Origin: Leisingera methylohalidivorans DSM 14336
Lineage (GTDB): Bacteria; Pseudomonadota; Alphaproteobacteria; Rhodobacterales; Rhodobacteraceae
Direction of reading: 5' to 3'
Assembly (NCBI RefSeq): GCF_000511355.1
Contig: NC_023135.1
Span: 2,010,371-2,074,370, forward strand
DNA length: 64,000 bases
Part shown: positions 53,562 through 63,620 of the stretch, piece by piece
Numbering within the stretch: the first letter of the stretch is position 1
Layout: every line of letters begins with the position of its first letter
Translations under genes and position numbers: made by a program
The notes under the pieces: model-generated
The model's input: the letters and a program-made list of their open reading frames with translations, nothing else
What the model was told of the DNA's origin: nothing
The model's database searches: none

Positions 53562-54000
53562 CTTGCACTTCCCTCCTCAGCTGGGCCCGTTCAGATTGGT
53601 AACAGACCATCCGGCATCCAGCACAAGCCCCGGGTTCACCCCCACGCTTCAAGTTCAGCAGCACCGATCCGGCCTCCCTTCATCGGACTGCCCCGCGGCT
53701 TTCATCTTTTTTCGCCCCTGTATCTTCGGGCATTTTTGGAAATTTTCATAGAGCGCCGCCGGGGCAAGGGTGGCGCAGCCACCGCGCGTTCACGCGCGGA
53801 TTGCCCTTGACGCGGCACACATCATCATCTTTGGAGCAGCGCCTTAAGGACAAACCTGCCCCTAAAGCGCCTCTCAGCAGAAAAACATGGCTCTTCCGGC
53901 ACCGGCGGAAGAGCCTGCGCCGCGCGCCAGCGCGGCGCCCGGCCCGACTGTGAGGGGCTTTTTCCACAAGCCTGCGAACAGGCGGGAGCCCCCTCGCCCC
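53562..54000 (-). other. Intergenic region with a terminator, no gene seen
   Basis: This 439-bp stretch holds only short, poor frames. A terminator hairpin for the DUF1499 gene lies at 53879-53915. A stretch near 53703-53750 (CATCTTTTTTCGCCCC) resembles the T-rich start of the window's 3' motifs. Confidence 0.4.
53879..53915 (-). terminator. Terminator of the DUF1499 gene
   Basis: On the minus strand a 10-bp stem GGCTCTTCCG / CGGAAGAGCC is followed by ATGTTTTT. It lies about 85 nt after the DUF1499 stop. Confidence 0.65.
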
Positions 54001-54444
54001 CTATTCCCCGGCGGAGGCAGCTTGAGGCACCCCGGACTCCATCTCGGCCAGCCAGCCGTTGATCCGCTCCTTGTTGGCGCCCAGATCCGACCGGCCAAAC
54101 CGCAACCGGGCATAGACCTTCAGCAGATCGCCGTCCTGCGCAGCGGTGGTGTAATCGGGGAACCCCAGCACCTGGGTGCGGGTGATATACGTGACCATCC
54201 CGTCATCCGGCCCGCCCGCCAGCACGCTGGTGCGCGGGGCATGGCTGGCAATACGGTGGAACCGCTCCAGCCCGTCCGGACCGCTGCGCACCACCCGGAA
54301 CACACCGCCGCGGAACTCCTTGTCCTCGGTGAACTCCGGCTGGGTGTTCCAATCCAGCGGGTCGCTTGGCGCCAGCCGGATGAACCCCAGGCCGGCAATG
54401 CCCGCCGCCAATATCAGCCAGGCGAACAGCATCAGCCGCCTCAT
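54001..54444 (-). CDS. DUF1499 domain protein
   Basis: A 147-residue protein with an N-terminal membrane anchor or uncleaved signal (MLFAWLILAAGIAGLGFIRL) and a DUF1499 domain (ERFHRIASHAPRTSVLAGG, MVTYITRTQVLGFPDYTT, VYARLRFGRSDLGANKERIN). The role is unknown. The ATG at 54444 begins directly before the hydrophobic segment. It lies 72 bp downstream of speB on the same strand. Confidence 0.85.
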   Translation of the reverse strand: MRRLMLFAWLILAAGIAGLGFIRLAPSDPLDWNTQPEFTEDKEFRGGVFRVVRSGPDGLERFHRIASHAPRTSVLAGGPDDGMVTYITRTQVLGFPDYTTAAQDGDLLKVYARLRFGRSDLGANKERINGWLAEMESGVPQAASAGE

Positions 54445-54516
54445 TGCGGTTTCAAGATCAACCCTTGCCTCCTCCCTCTGCGGCCCTTCCCCGGCCTGAA
54501 ATTCAGGCCGGACCGC

Positions 54517-55464
54517 TTATTTTGCCGTCACACCCGGCAGCACGCACAGCAGCTCATAAAGCAGGTTGGCGCCCACCAAAGCGGTGTTACCCGAGGGATC
54601 ATACGGCGGCGAGACCTCCACCAGGTCGAAGCCCACGATGTTCACCCCCTTCAGCGACCGGATCAGCTCCAGCGCCTGCGGCGTGGTCAGCCCGCCGATT
54701 TCCGGCGTGCCGGTGCCCGGCGCATAGGCCGGATCAAGACTATCGATATCATAAGACACATAGACCGGCCTATTGCCGATATCGCGGCGAATTTCCGCAC
54801 CCATCTGATGCAGCTGCCGCCCCCACAATTCCTGCGCCGGAAAATGCTGAAAGCCCCAGCTTTGCGCCTCGGTAAAATCGCTGGCGGCGTAACCCGTGCC
54901 GCGGATACCGATCTGATAAGTCTTGTCCGGAACAATCAGCCCTTCCTCGAAGGCACGGCGGAACACGGTGCCATGGGTCTCGCGCTCGCCGAACATCTCG
55001 TCGTTCACATCCGCATGGGCGTCCACATGCACCAGCGCCACGGGGCCGTATTTCTTGGCAATCGCGCGCAGGATCGGCAGGGTAATCGAATGATCGCCGC
55101 CCATCGCCGCCGGGATCACCCCGCCGGACAGGATCGCCTCATAGCTTTCCTGAATGATGCGCAGCGAGTCCGGCAGCGAAAACGTGTTGATCGCCAGATC
55201 GCCGATATCGCCGATATTCAGACTGTCAAACGGCGCAGCACCCGTGGCCATGTTATATGGCCGCAGCATCGCGCTTTCGGCACGGATCTGCTTGGGACCG
55301 AACCGGGTGCCCGACCGCCAGGAGGTGCCGATGTCCATCGGCACGCCCAGCACGGCCACATCCAAACCGTTCAGCGAGGTTGCCTGCGGCAGCCGCATGA
55401 AAGTGTTGGGTCCGGAGAACCGGGCCAGGTCATTGCCGCTGATCGGTTGATTGAAGTCAGTCAT
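54517..55464 (-). CDS. speB: Agmatinase / ureohydrolase family enzyme
   Basis: A 315-residue Mn-dependent enzyme that hydrolyses agmatine or a related guanidino compound to a polyamine and urea. Metal ligands are visible in MGGDHSITLP, VHVDAHADVND and YVSYDIDSLDPAYAPGTGTP. The C-terminal FDLVEVSPPYDPSGNTALV is typical. Specificity (agmatine, guanidinobutyrate or guanidinopropionate) cannot be settled by sequence alone. The upstream M20 gene is 200 bp away on the same strand. Confidence 0.9.
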   Translation of the reverse strand: MTDFNQPISGNDLARFSGPNTFMRLPQATSLNGLDVAVLGVPMDIGTSWRSGTRFGPKQIRAESAMLRPYNMATGAAPFDSLNIGDIGDLAINTFSLPDSLRIIQESYEAILSGGVIPAAMGGDHSITLPILRAIAKKYGPVALVHVDAHADVNDEMFGERETHGTVFRRAFEEGLIVPDKTYQIGIRGTGYAASDFTEAQSWGFQHFPAQELWGRQLHQMGAEIRRDIGNRPVYVSYDIDSLDPAYAPGTGTPEIGGLTTPQALELIRSLKGVNIVGFDLVEVSPPYDPSGNTALVGANLLYELLCVLPGVTAK

Positions 55465-55622
55465 TGTCTCTCATGTTCCAGCCCAGAAGGCAGATGATTT
55501 CCGCCGCCGCATGTGCCCCGGCAATAGCAGTTGCGCCACCCGTGTCAAAGAGCAGAGAGCCCTGCGCCGCAACACCGTGGCCGACCGTTGTGCCGGCACC
55601 ACCCCGCGCGGGCCGGCCGGAA

Positions 55623-55657
55623 GCCGCCGTTGCGCGGGGCCGGCCGGCAACGGCGGC
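55623..55657 (-). other. Stem-loop after the M20 amidohydrolase gene
   Basis: An 11-bp perfect inverted repeat GCCGCCGTTGC / GCAACGGCGGC with a 13-nt GC-rich loop starts eight bases after the stop codon. It lacks a T-tract, so it may stabilise the mRNA end or aid Rho-dependent ending. Confidence 0.45.
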
Positions 55658-55664
55658 GCCACCG

Positions 55665-56831
55665 CTAGCCGCCCAGCGGCTGCGCCCGCTCCACCAGGCG
55701 GGCAAAAAACGAAGCCCCCACAGGTGCAATCCCGTCGTTGAAATCATATTTGGGATGATGCAGCCCCGCGGTGCTGCCCTGCCCCAGAAACAGATAGGAC
55801 CCGGGCCGCGCCTGCAGCATATAGGCGAAATCCTCCGCCCCCATCTCGCGGCCGCCGTCCGGCACCACATGGCCCTCGCCCGCGATTTCCTTGGCAACCT
55901 CCACCGCAAAGGCGGTCTTTTCCGCGTCATTGAAGGTGGCCGGATAGCCGATCTCATAGTCCAGTTCCGCCTCGACGCCGTAACTGGCGGCCTGCCCTGC
56001 CACGATCTCCTTCATCCGCCGCCGCACCATCTTCTGCACCTCCGGGTTAAAGGTGCGCACGGTGCCGTTGATATAGGCGGTGTCCGGGATCACGTTATCG
56101 GTGCTGCCGGTGTGGATCTGGGTGACCGAGACCACCAGATCCTCCAGCGTATGATGGTTGCGCGACACGATGGTCTGGATCGCCTGCGCCATGCCGCAGG
56201 CCGCCATCACCGGATCGCGGGTCTCTTGCGGCATGGCGCCATGGCCGCCGACACCCTGAATATGAATGTGGAATGTATCCACCGCCGCCATCAGCGCGCC
56301 CGGCGTGGTCAGGAAATGCCCCTCCGGCAGGCCCGGCGCATTGTGCAACGCATAGACCTCGCCGATATCAAAGCGCTCCATCATCCCTTCTTCGACCATG
56401 ATACGCGCACCGCCGATCGCCTCCTCGGCGGGCTGGAATATCAGCGCCGCCCGGCCCTTGAAATTGCGCGTCTCCGCCAGGTATTTCGCGGCCCCAAGCA
56501 GCATCGCGGTATGGCCGTCATGGCCGCAGGCATGCATGCTGCCCGCGTGCCCGGAGGCGTAATCCACCCCGGTTTCCTCCGGGATCGGCAGCGCATCCAT
56601 ATCAGCGCGCAAGCCGATGGTGGGACCCTCCCCGCGCCCGTTGATGATCGCCACCATGCCGGTTTGGGCAATGCCTTCATGCAGTTCATCCACCCCGAAC
56701 TCGCGCAGCCGCTCCGCCACAAAGGCGGCGGTCTTGGGCAGATCCAGCGCCAGCTCGGGGATCTGATGCAGATGCCGCCGCCAGGCCTTCATCTCTTCGG
56801 CGTAGCCGGCAATACGGTTCACAACGGGCAT
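55665..56831 (-). CDS. M20-family amidohydrolase (hippurate hydrolase/aminoacylase type)
   Basis: A 388-residue metallopeptidase-like enzyme of the M20D group that cleaves N-acyl amino acids or similar amides. Motifs: LRADMDALPIPEETG, metal-binding MHACGHDGHTAMLLG, FQPAEEAIGGARIMVEEG and the late His in QGSTAGLHHPKYDFND. The start at 56831 follows AGGAGTCC; longer in-frame starts lack similarity. It diverges from mazG and precedes speB. Confidence 0.92.
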   Translation of the reverse strand: MPVVNRIAGYAEEMKAWRRHLHQIPELALDLPKTAAFVAERLREFGVDELHEGIAQTGMVAIINGRGEGPTIGLRADMDALPIPEETGVDYASGHAGSMHACGHDGHTAMLLGAAKYLAETRNFKGRAALIFQPAEEAIGGARIMVEEGMMERFDIGEVYALHNAPGLPEGHFLTTPGALMAAVDTFHIHIQGVGGHGAMPQETRDPVMAACGMAQAIQTIVSRNHHTLEDLVVSVTQIHTGSTDNVIPDTAYINGTVRTFNPEVQKMVRRRMKEIVAGQAASYGVEAELDYEIGYPATFNDAEKTAFAVEVAKEIAGEGHVVPDGGREMGAEDFAYMLQARPGSYLFLGQGSTAGLHHPKYDFNDGIAPVGASFFARLVERAQPLGG

Positions 56832-56895
56832 TGGGGTGGACTCCTGCATCAGACTCGGGATTGATGCATCTGACACTGGAACAAGAGCCGCCGCA

Positions 56896-57711
56896 ATGCC
56901 CGATACCGATCTGATCCGCAACGAAACCGCAGGCATCGAACGCCTGCTGGAAATCATGGCGCGCCTGCGCCACCCGAAAACCGGCTGCCCCTGGGACATC
57001 GAACAGGATTTCGCCAGTATCGCCCCCTATACTATTGAAGAAGCTTACGAAGTTGCCGACGCGATCAACCGCGAAGCCTGGGATGAGCTGAAGGGGGAAC
57101 TGGGCGACCTGCTGTTCCAATCCGTCTTCCACGCCCGGATGGCCGAGGAAGCAGGCCATTTCACCTTTCAGGACGTGGTCACCACCATGTCGAACAAGAT
57201 GGTCTCGCGCCACCCGCATGTGTTCGGCAATGAATCCCGCGAAAAATCCGCTGAACAGCAGACACAGGACTGGGAGGCGATCAAAGCGGCTGAACGCGCA
57301 GGCAAAGCCGAGACCGGCACCCTGGACGGTGTCGCCGTCGGCCTGCCCGCCCTGCTGCGCGCCTATAAGCTGCAGCAACGCGCCGCCCGCGTCGGCTTTG
57401 ACTGGCCCTCTGCGGACAACGTCATCGCCAAAATCACCGAAGAATGCGCCGAGCTGGTCGAAGCGCGCGACACCCTCTCCCACACCGAGGTAGAGGAAGA
57501 ATTCGGCGATCTGCTGTTTGTGATGGCCAATCTGGGCCGCCACCTGGGGGTTGAGCCCGAATCCGCGCTGCGCGCCGCCAACGCCAAATTCACCCGCCGG
57601 TTTGAAGGCGTCGAAGCCAAACTCGCCGCCCGCGGCAAACGCCCGGAAAACAGCGATCTGGCCGAAATGGACGCCCTCTGGGACGAAGTAAAGGCAGACG
57701 AGCGCGCCTAG
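56896..57711 (+). CDS. mazG: Nucleoside triphosphate pyrophosphohydrolase MazG
   Basis: A 271-residue house-cleaning enzyme that hydrolyses NTPs to NMP and pyrophosphate. It has two tandem MazG domains: the first with CPWDIEQDFASIAPYTIEEA and ELGDLLFQSVFHARMAEE, the second with ITEECAELVEA and VEEEFGDLLFVMANLGRH. Start at MPDTDLIRNE; the upstream in-frame ATG overlaps the divergent gene's leader. A variant of the 3' motif follows its stop. Confidence 0.95.
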   Translation: MPDTDLIRNETAGIERLLEIMARLRHPKTGCPWDIEQDFASIAPYTIEEAYEVADAINREAWDELKGELGDLLFQSVFHARMAEEAGHFTFQDVVTTMSNKMVSRHPHVFGNESREKSAEQQTQDWEAIKAAERAGKAETGTLDGVAVGLPALLRAYKLQQRAARVGFDWPSADNVIAKITEECAELVEARDTLSHTEVEEEFGDLLFVMANLGRHLGVEPESALRAANAKFTRRFEGVEAKLAARGKRPENSDLAEMDALWDEVKADERA

Positions 57712-57727
57712 CCGCACCCTGCCCGCG

Positions 57728-57775
57728 TCATCTTTTAAAAAATACTCAAACAGGCCTGGCGGCACCGCCGCCGGG
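57728..57775 (+). repeat. Recurrent 3' motif after mazG
   Basis: CATCTTTTAAAAAATACTC begins 17 nt after the mazG stop and is followed by a GGCGGC-ACC-GCCGCC hairpin. It matches the element after the DUF1638 gene (CATCTTTCAAGAAATACTCC plus palindrome). Confidence 0.4.
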
Positions 57776-57988
57776 CAGCCGCCGCGGGCTTCAGGCCAGG
57801 CCGGGCTTTTTCAGACTGCCGATCCCGGTCCGGAGGCCGCCGCGTCAGATGGCCATGGAAAGCAAACGCAGCAGCAGCAAACATCCGTTGCAGAAAAATT
57901 CCGGGAAATTGCGCCGGCCTCCCTGCGGACGGTTCAATCCCGGCGGAACTGCGCGTAATCTTTTGGCTCATCACCAGCGGAGAGCACC

Positions 57989-58930
57989 ATGAGCCCCAGG
58001 AAAATCATCATCGACACCGATCCGGGACAGGATGATGCTGTGGCCATCCTGCTGGCGCTCGCCAGCCCCGAAGAGCTGGATCTGCTGGGCATCACCTGCG
58101 TTGCGGGCAACGTGCCGCTGCCGCTCACCAGCAAGAACGCCCGCATTACCTGCGAGGCGGCAGGCAAGACGGATGTGCCGGTCTTCGCGGGCAGCAAGGC
58201 ACCGCTCTGCCGGCCGCTGATCACCGCCGAACATGTGCACGGCCAGACCGGTCTTGACGGGCCAACGCTGTGGGAGCCGGACATGCCGCTGGCCGAAGGG
58301 CACGGCGTCGATTTCATCATCGGCACCCTGCGCAGCGAACCGGCGGGCACCGTCACCCTCTGCACGCTGGGCCCGCTGACCAATATCGCCGCCGCCTTCA
58401 ACCGGGCGCCCGACATTATCGAACGGGTGCAGGAAGTCGTCATGATGGGCGGCGCCTATTTCGAGGTCGGCAACATCACCCCGGCAGCTGAGTTCAACAT
58501 TTACGTCGACCCGGAAGCTGCTGAAATCCTTTTCAGATCCGGCGCGCCTATCACTGTGATGCCGCTGGACGTGACGCATAAGGTGCTGGCGACCAAACCC
58601 CGCACCGCGGCGATCCGCGCCCTGAACTCCCGCGTGGGCACTTTCACCGCGGACATGCTTGATTTCTTCGAACGCTTCGACGTGGAGAAATACGGCTCCG
58701 AGGGCGGCCCGCTGCATGACCCCTGCGTCATCGCCTGGCTGCTGCAGCCCGGGCTGTTCTCCGGCCGCCGCGTGAATGTCGAAATCGAAACCCAGTCGGA
58801 CCTCACCCTCGGCATGACCGTCGCCGACTGGTGGCGCGTCACCGGCCGCAAACCCAACGCCCTGTTCATCGGCGACGCCGATGCGGACGGATTCTTCAAA
58901 CTCCTGACCGAAAGGCTCGCCCGCCTATGA
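57989..58930 (+). CDS. Inosine-uridine preferring nucleoside hydrolase family protein
   Basis: A 313-residue Ca-dependent enzyme that splits ribonucleosides to base and ribose for salvage. The N-terminal metal motif IIIDTDPGQDDAVAILLAL is intact, with TLCTLGPLTNIAAAF, VVMMGGAYFEVGNI and PAAEFNIYVDPEAA following. Base specificity is not clear. The GNAT gene overlaps its stop by four bases. Confidence 0.94.
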   Translation: MSPRKIIIDTDPGQDDAVAILLALASPEELDLLGITCVAGNVPLPLTSKNARITCEAAGKTDVPVFAGSKAPLCRPLITAEHVHGQTGLDGPTLWEPDMPLAEGHGVDFIIGTLRSEPAGTVTLCTLGPLTNIAAAFNRAPDIIERVQEVVMMGGAYFEVGNITPAAEFNIYVDPEAAEILFRSGAPITVMPLDVTHKVLATKPRTAAIRALNSRVGTFTADMLDFFERFDVEKYGSEGGPLHDPCVIAWLLQPGLFSGRRVNVEIETQSDLTLGMTVADWWRVTGRKPNALFIGDADADGFFKLLTERLARL

Positions 58931-59376
58931 GCGCCGCCCTGCATCTTGCCAAGCCGGAACACCTGGACGGGGTGCTGGCGCTGGTTGCCGCCTTCCATGC
59001 CGAATCCAATCTCGCCACCACCGAGGACCACCGCCGCGCCGGGGTTGAGCCGCTGCTGAACGGCCACCCTTACGGCGCCATCTACCTGATCGGCCCCACC
59101 CGCGCCCCGATCGGCTATATCGTCATCACCTTCGGCTGGTCGGTGGAATTCGGCGGCATGGACGGTTTTGTGGACGAGCTTTACATCCGCCCCGCCGTGC
59201 GCGGCCGCGGCGTCGCAACCGAGGTGCTGACCGAACTGCCGAAAACCCTGGCCACCGCCGGTTTGCGCGCCCTGCACCTGGAGGTCGACCGCGAAAACGA
59301 AACCGCCCAGCGGCTGTATCTGCGCACCCGGTTCAAACCGCGCGAGAATTACATCCTGATGACCAAGGACTTGTAA
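58927..59376 (+). CDS. GNAT family N-acetyltransferase
   Basis: A 149-residue acetyltransferase. The acetyl-CoA motif VDELYIRPAVRGRGVATEVL contains the Q/RxxGxG/A-type loop RGRGVA, and the late ALHLEVDRENETAQRLYLR segment is typical. Substrate unknown. The ATGA overlap with the nucleoside hydrolase gene suggests a joint role in nucleoside or amine metabolism, but this is inference. Confidence 0.9.
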   Translation: MSAALHLAKPEHLDGVLALVAAFHAESNLATTEDHRRAGVEPLLNGHPYGAIYLIGPTRAPIGYIVITFGWSVEFGGMDGFVDELYIRPAVRGRGVATEVLTELPKTLATAGLRALHLEVDRENETAQRLYLRTRFKPRENYILMTKDL

Positions 59377-59547
59377 CGTCACCCGCCCGGCACACTTTCG
59401 CCGATGCGCTCTTGCCGCCCAGCGTTTTTGCGCTTGCAGCGGCGGCCCCGCCCGCAACAGTCGGAACCTTTCCTTTGCCGGCAGTGTTATAGTGTCATCT
59501 GCGGCCCCGCAGCGGGCTGCTCCGAACTACGCAAATGGAGACTTCAC

Positions 59548-59823
59548 ATGACCTTCCGCTGGATCCCCGTACTTGCAAGCACTGCGACCATCACATTGGG
59601 TGCCTGTACCAATCTGACCCCGGAGCAGCGCACCGTTGCCGGTGTGGCCGGCGGCGCCGCCGCGGGCCTGATCGCTGCGGACGCGCTGAAGGCGGACGAC
59701 GACTGGAAACTGATCGCCGCCCTCGGCGGTGCCGCCGCCGGCACCGTGGTTGCGCAGAACAACCAAACGAAGAAATGCGCCTACTCACGCGGCGACGGAA
59801 CATATTACACCGCTGCGTGCTGA
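59548..59823 (+). CDS. Small glycine-rich lipoprotein
   Basis: A 91-residue protein with a lipoprotein signal (TITLGAC lipobox, Cys18) and a glycine-zipper segment (VAGVAGGAAAGLIAADAL, then LGGAAAGTVVAQ). Such proteins are usually outer-membrane lipoproteins of unknown function. The ATG at 59548 follows GGAGACTTC. A long hairpin lies right after the gene. Confidence 0.8.
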   Translation: MTFRWIPVLASTATITLGACTNLTPEQRTVAGVAGGAAAGLIAADALKADDDWKLIAALGGAAAGTVVAQNNQTKKCAYSRGDGTYYTAAC

Positions 59824-59832
59824 TAGCTGGCA

Positions 59833-59880
59833 CACGGCACGGGCGCCCTGTCCCGGCCCGTTCAGGGCGCCCGTGCCGTG
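59833..59880. other. 18-bp perfect inverted repeat downstream of the lipoprotein gene
   Basis: Arms CACGGCACGGGCGCCCTG (59833-59850) and its exact complement (59863-59880) flank a 12-nt loop, starting ten bases after the stop. There is no T-tract on either side. It probably stabilises or terminates the converging transcripts. Confidence 0.6.
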
Positions 59881-59901
59881 AGCAGGCTCTGCTGGATCAG
59901 C

Positions 59902-60069
59902 TCACAGCCCCTGCGGCACAGCAGTGGCTAGGGAGATATACATCTGCCGCACCGGATCTCCGTCAGCTGCAGCTACGCCGCTAAAGGGATATTTCCCGGT
60001 TTCGCTACACCCCAGAAGTGTCGAAAGAATTGCACAGATTGCGACTGTGCGAAGGTTTCGCATCGTCAT
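59902..60069 (-). CDS. Small predicted lipoprotein
   Basis: A 55-residue protein: a short signal ending in a lipobox STLLGC, then a 33-residue mature part (ETGKYPFSGVAAADGDPVRQ, then a segment starting MYISLATAV). The start at 60069 follows AGGGGAACA. No family is recognised; it converges on the glycine-rich lipoprotein gene. Confidence 0.55.
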   Translation of the reverse strand: MTMRNLRTVAICAILSTLLGCSETGKYPFSGVAAADGDPVRQMYISLATAVPQGL

Positions 60070-60232
60070 GGCCTGTTCCCCTTTCCGGCAACGCAAATCG
60101 CGTTGCGCGGCGGAAATTTACCATAACAGCAGCGTGAACGTCTGTGATCTGCCCCACATTCGGGCGCACGCAGCCGGATCGTTCCAGCGCGTCAATACCG
60201 GAACAGACCGCTCCCCTCGCCCCACGATGACG

Positions 60233-60260
60233 CAAAAACCCCGCCGGAATACCGGCGGGG
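60233..60260 (-). terminator. Terminator of eno
   Basis: On the minus strand a 9-bp stem CCCCGCCGG / CCGGCGGGG is followed by TTTTTGCG, about 45 nt past the eno stop. Confidence 0.85.
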
Positions 60261-60303
60261 CTGCGGGCGGAGGTGCCCCCGCCCATGCCATCAGGCCGCG
60301 GCC

Positions 60304-61626
<1,323 letters not shown>

Positions 61627-61662
61627 TCATACCAGCCGCGGGGGAAATGTAAACCGGCCTCG

Positions 61663-61701
61663 TTATCGCTAACACACATGAAAGCGGCGGTTTAGGGCTA
61701 A
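61663..61701 (-). promoter_or_regulatory. Two CceR/PckR-like operator candidates upstream of eno
   Basis: TTATCGCTAA (61663-61672) and TTAGGGCTAA (61692-61701) each differ by one base from the palindrome TTAGCGCTAA, which I recall as the core site of the LacI-type central-carbon regulators CceR (Rhodobacter) and PckR (Sinorhizobium). The centres are 29 bp apart, 85-123 bp upstream of the eno start. Binding is inferred. Confidence 0.45.
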
Positions 61702-61761
61702 CATTGCTCTGTTTGCGCCAACAGGATTGCACAAATGCGCGCCGCGCTCCCGTCCGGGACC

Positions 61762-62655
61762 TCAGGCCGCAGCAGCCGCCGCGCGCCGGGCCCGCCGGGC
61801 CAGCCCCTGCTCCCGGACAAATGTATAGAGACCAGAGGCGATGATCAGCGCCGCCCCTGCCAGCGTCAGCGCATCCGGGCGCTCGCCGAAGACGATGACA
61901 CCTGCAAGGATCGAAAACAGCAGCCGGGTATAGCGGAACGGCGTCACCGCCGAGGCATCGCCGACCCGCATCGCCGTCACGATACCGTAATAGCCCAGCA
62001 CCCCGAACAGCACACCGCCGGCGATCATCATCCACTCGCCGCCCGCCAGCGCCTGCGCATCGCCCGGCGTGAAGATCAGCAGCAATACCCCCGCCGGGAC
62101 GACCGCCAAGAACGCCTGAAAGCTCAGCACGGCGGAGGGCACTCCGGCATCCATTGTGCGGGTCATCAGATCGCGGGCCGCGACCCCCAGCACTGCCACC
62201 ACCACCAGCAGCGCCGCCGGTTCAAACCCATCCAGCCCGGGGCGGATGATCAGCAGCACCCCGGCAAATCCGGTACAGATCGCCAGCCAGCGCCGCCAGC
62301 CCACATCCTCTTTCAGAAACAGCGCCGCCCCCATGGTGATCACCAGGGGCGTTGCCTGAAACACCGCGGCCACCGTCGAAATATCCACCAGCGCCAACGC
62401 CGAGGCAAACCCCATGGCGGATACCGCCTCGGACGCCGCCCGCATCACCGGCTTCTTGCGCCAGGCCCGCGCCGCCAGCAGCCGGTGCCCCTGCATCTTG
62501 GCCATGGCCGCAAACACAAACCCGCTGCCCAGCCCCAGAAACAGCAGGATCTGCCCGACCGGCACGGTGCCCGACAGACGTTTGATGAACATGTCTTCAA
62601 GCGTGAAAAAAGCCATCGAGACGATGACAAGAAAAATACCGTGCAGGTTGTTCAT
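61762..62655 (-). CDS. DMT-family (EamA) transporter
   Basis: A 297-residue inner-membrane protein with ten predicted helices in two EamA repeats (about 5-140 and 150-290). Diagnostic stretches are AFFTLEDMFIKRL near the start and TPFRYTRLLFSILAGVIVFG in the second repeat. Members export amino acids or metabolites, but the substrate is not predictable. The start at 62655 matches the family; the track's longer form adds atypical residues. The C-terminus ends in an Arg/Ala-rich tail. Confidence 0.92.
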   Translation of the reverse strand: MNNLHGIFLVIVSMAFFTLEDMFIKRLSGTVPVGQILLFLGLGSGFVFAAMAKMQGHRLLAARAWRKKPVMRAASEAVSAMGFASALALVDISTVAAVFQATPLVITMGAALFLKEDVGWRRWLAICTGFAGVLLIIRPGLDGFEPAALLVVVAVLGVAARDLMTRTMDAGVPSAVLSFQAFLAVVPAGVLLLIFTPGDAQALAGGEWMMIAGGVLFGVLGYYGIVTAMRVGDASAVTPFRYTRLLFSILAGVIVFGERPDALTLAGAALIIASGLYTFVREQGLARRARRAAAAAA

Positions 62656-62856
62656 AAGCGCGCGTCCCGTATCGCGGACCGGCAGTGCGCCGGACCATCC
62701 GGGCAAAGAACATCAGCGCCCCGGCACAGGCAACTCCGTTTCCGACCCGGCGTCATGACAAGACGTGAGCATACATATCAATTTCCGTGATGCGCCATGC
62801 AGCTCCGGCCGCCGGCGCAACCGGAATTCAGCCATGAACGGGCACCGGGGCAGAGG

Positions 62857-63270
62857 CTACTCCGCCTTGCGCGGCACCCCGTACAGCTCCAGCTTATGCC
62901 CGCGCAGCTCATAGCCCAGCTTGCGGGCGATCCGCTCCTGCAGCTCCTCGATCTCCGGGTCGCAGAACTCGATCACCTCGCCGGTGTTCATGTCGATCAG
63001 GTGGTCGTGATGCTCCCGCTCCGCATCCTCGTACCGCGCGCGCCCGTCGCCGAATTCCAGCCGCTCCAGAATACCTGCCTCCTCGAACAGCTTCACCGTG
63101 CGGTAGACGGTCGCGATCGAGATCGCCGCATCCATCGCGCTGGCGCGGGCGTAGAGCTCCTCCACATCCGGGTGATCACCGCTGTCCTGCAGCACCTGGG
63201 CAATCACCCGGCGCTGGCCGGTCATACGCAGCCCCTTGGCTTCGCAACGGGCGATAATCGGCTTTGTCAT
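62857..63270 (-). CDS. Fur-family transcriptional regulator
   Basis: A 137-residue metal-dependent repressor. The winged helix (GLRMTGQRRVIAQVL, SIATVYRTVKLFEEAG) is followed by the metal-binding REHHDHLIDMNTGEVIEF and C-terminal dimer domain with GYELRGHKLELYG. It looks like the true Fur/Mur branch of alphaproteobacteria, where it often senses manganese, rather than Irr or Zur; this is inferred from motif layout. Start at 63270 follows GAGGACC. Confidence 0.92.
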   Translation of the reverse strand: MTKPIIARCEAKGLRMTGQRRVIAQVLQDSGDHPDVEELYARASAMDAAISIATVYRTVKLFEEAGILERLEFGDGRARYEDAEREHHDHLIDMNTGEVIEFCDPEIEELQERIARKLGYELRGHKLELYGVPRKAE

Positions 63271-63620
63271 CGATGGTCCTCGCGGTTTCTGGTCTTCCTC
63301 TTTAGCGGATGCAATCTGTGTCGAAAACAGACATTTCGCCGAGATCAATGGTTGACAACCGGTATATCCACAGCCATTTGACGCTCAGGCATCCCTCCCT
63401 GCCGCGTGAGCAGAGACCAAGACCGGGCGCACCGCATGTGCGTGACAAGACAGCCGGGGTCAAGTGATATGCCGACATTCCCAAAATCACGCGTGGGGAT
63501 TGCAGAGGCCAGCGGCCTGGCATCCGGCCAGCGCGCGCCCGAGGTCCCTGCCCCGCAAGAAACCGCTGGTTTGCAGCGGATCCGGCCCGTGCTGAATGCA
63601 GGGCTGTGAAAGGACGATAC
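63271..63620. other. Divergent promoter region between the Fur-family and helicase genes
   Basis: A 350-bp gap between divergent genes. Frames crossing it are antisense continuations from the helicase region and short fragments; none looks coding. Promoters for both genes should lie here, but no clear elements were placed. Confidence 0.4.

Noticed and set aside
53887..55497. 536-codon plus-strand frame opposite speB and the DUF1499 gene
   Set aside because: Antisense shadow of two recognised genes; His/Arg/Gln-rich translation without domains.
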